A stretch of DNA of 64,000 nt, from NCBI RefSeq assembly GCF_011761305.1, contig NZ_JAAOZC010000006.1:62001-126000 (forward strand). The letters run 5' to 3'. A program made the position numbers and the translations under genes. Source of the DNA: Sphingomonas vulcanisoli (lineage in GTDB: Bacteria > Pseudomonadota > Alphaproteobacteria > Sphingomonadales > Sphingomonadaceae). The stretch's first letter is position 1, and each line of letters begins with the position of its first letter. Positions 63,575-64,000 of the stretch are shown here, one piece after another. The notes beneath the pieces are model-generated. The model worked only from the letters and a program-made list of their open reading frames with translations, ran no database searches and was not told the origin of the DNA.

Positions 63575-63605
63575 AAAGGGCGGCACGTGTTGCCGCCCTT
63601 TTTCG
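63575..63605 (+). terminator. terminator after the DUF1328 gene
   Basis: AAAGGGCGGCA (63575–63585) pairs with TGCCGCCCTTT (63591–63601), a perfect 11-bp stem followed by TT and CG. It is very strong. Confidence 0.85.
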
Positions 63606-63616
63606 TTTGAGGGACG

Positions 63617-64000
63617 ATGCGCGCATTCTCTCAACTGCTCGACGGTCTCGTTTACACGCGATCGCGCAACGCCAAGCTCAAGCTGATCGCTGATTATCTG
63701 CGCGAAAATCCCGATCCCGATCGCGGCTGGGCGATGGCCGCGCTGACCGGCGATCTCAACCTGCCGCATGTGAAGCCCGCCGCGATCAGCGGCATCGTCG
63801 CCGAACGGATCGATCCGGTGCTGTTCGGGATGAGCCGCGATTTCGTCGGCGATCTCGCCGAGACGGTCTCGCTGCTGTGGCCGAAGCCGGAGGGCCAGCC
63901 GCCGGAGCTCGATAGCGGTGCGCTCGGCCTCGCCGCCGTGATCGATACGCTGATGACATTGGGCCGTGCCGAGGCGCCGCGGGCGCTGGCCGCAATGCTC
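63617..64000 (+). CDS. ATP-dependent DNA ligase, N-terminal part (3' end outside window)
   Basis: The first 128 residues of a ligase N-terminal domain: FSQLLDGLVYTRSRNAKLKL, PDPDRGWAMAALTGDL, KPAAISGIVAERIDPVLFG and DFVGDLAETVSLLWP are typical of the large bacterial ATP-dependent ligases that travel with an Lhr-type helicase and a metallo-beta-lactamase-fold exonuclease. The catalytic Lys lies beyond the edge. GAGGG precedes the ATG. Whether the partner genes follow cannot be seen here. Confidence 0.75.
   Translation, partial: MRAFSQLLDGLVYTRSRNAKLKLIADYLRENPDPDRGWAMAALTGDLNLPHVKPAAISGIVAERIDPVLFGMSRDFVGDLAETVSLLWPKPEGQPPELDSGALGLAAVIDTLMTLGRAEAPRALAAML

Overview
The window is 64 kb of GC-rich chromosome from an alphaproteobacterium, most likely a sphingomonad (Sphingomonas or a close relative). 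The evidence is gene content and synteny: a ChvI/ChvG–HprK–RapZ–EIIA–HPr operon, a SciP (DUF1153) CtrA inhibitor, a long TonB-dependent receptor, an actinobacterial-type AhpC/AhpD pair beside OxyR, an Lhr-associated-type ATP DNA ligase, and GGAAC-N17-GTT promoters like those read by the alphaproteobacterial general stress sigma factor EcfG. Almost every gene is chromosomal housekeeping. I see no prophage, insertion sequence, integrase or CRISPR array.

Layout. 1–7 kb: the end of an AraC-type regulator, a dienelactone hydrolase, a metallophosphoesterase, a large TonB-dependent receptor, a GlsB-like stress membrane protein, and sciP with a small upstream partner. 7–17.5 kb: mnmA, a nitrogen unit glnB–glnA behind a sigma-54-like promoter, an MFS transporter, an SDR, sppA–fhs, tRNA-Gly(CCC) and an SpoU-type RNA methyltransferase. 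17.6–22 kb: the overlapping chvI–chvG–hprK–rapZ–EIIA–HPr operon (minus strand). 22–32 kb: a GGDEF protein, purSQ, a CxxC secreted protein, two fused YbjQ-type proteins, a DUF885 peptidase-like protein, and a PepSY–response regulator–kinase–channel-like operon. 32–43.7 kb: trmB, a MaoC hydratase, ychF, a DUF445 protein, an RND efflux pump, prmA–SDR and a soluble globin-like chemoreceptor. 43.8–50.8 kb: sdhCDA (no sdhB), stress-type small proteins, an LplT-like MFS, GNAT, pgsA and moaDE. 51–58 kb: oxyR/ahpC/ahpD and a branched-chain 2-oxoacid dehydrogenase operon (E1-alpha, E1-beta, E2). 58–64 kb: coaA, der–tusA-like, an Hpt protein, a second dienelactone hydrolase, bfr–bfd, rpmG, DUF1328 and the start of a DNA ligase.

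The most distinctive signal is not a gene. At least ten copies of short paired-hairpin repeats (about 80–175 bp) are scattered through the window, usually within a few bases of a stop codon. Several have been absorbed into genes. One supplies 58 in-frame codons of the E2 linker. One supplies the ribosome binding site of E1-beta. One supplies the C-terminal tail of an MFS transporter. One appears to supply the ribosome binding site and start region of a DUF885 protein. One supplies a terminator.

Regulatory sites that can be read directly: three EcfG-like promoters in front of small membrane or basic proteins, a -24/-12 promoter in front of glnB, a Fur-like box in front of bfd, a perfect palindrome in front of the 2-oxoacid dehydrogenase operon, and several factor-independent terminators. 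No intergenic stretch exceeds 300 bases without a gene. Function assignments come from reading motifs in translations; no database search was run.
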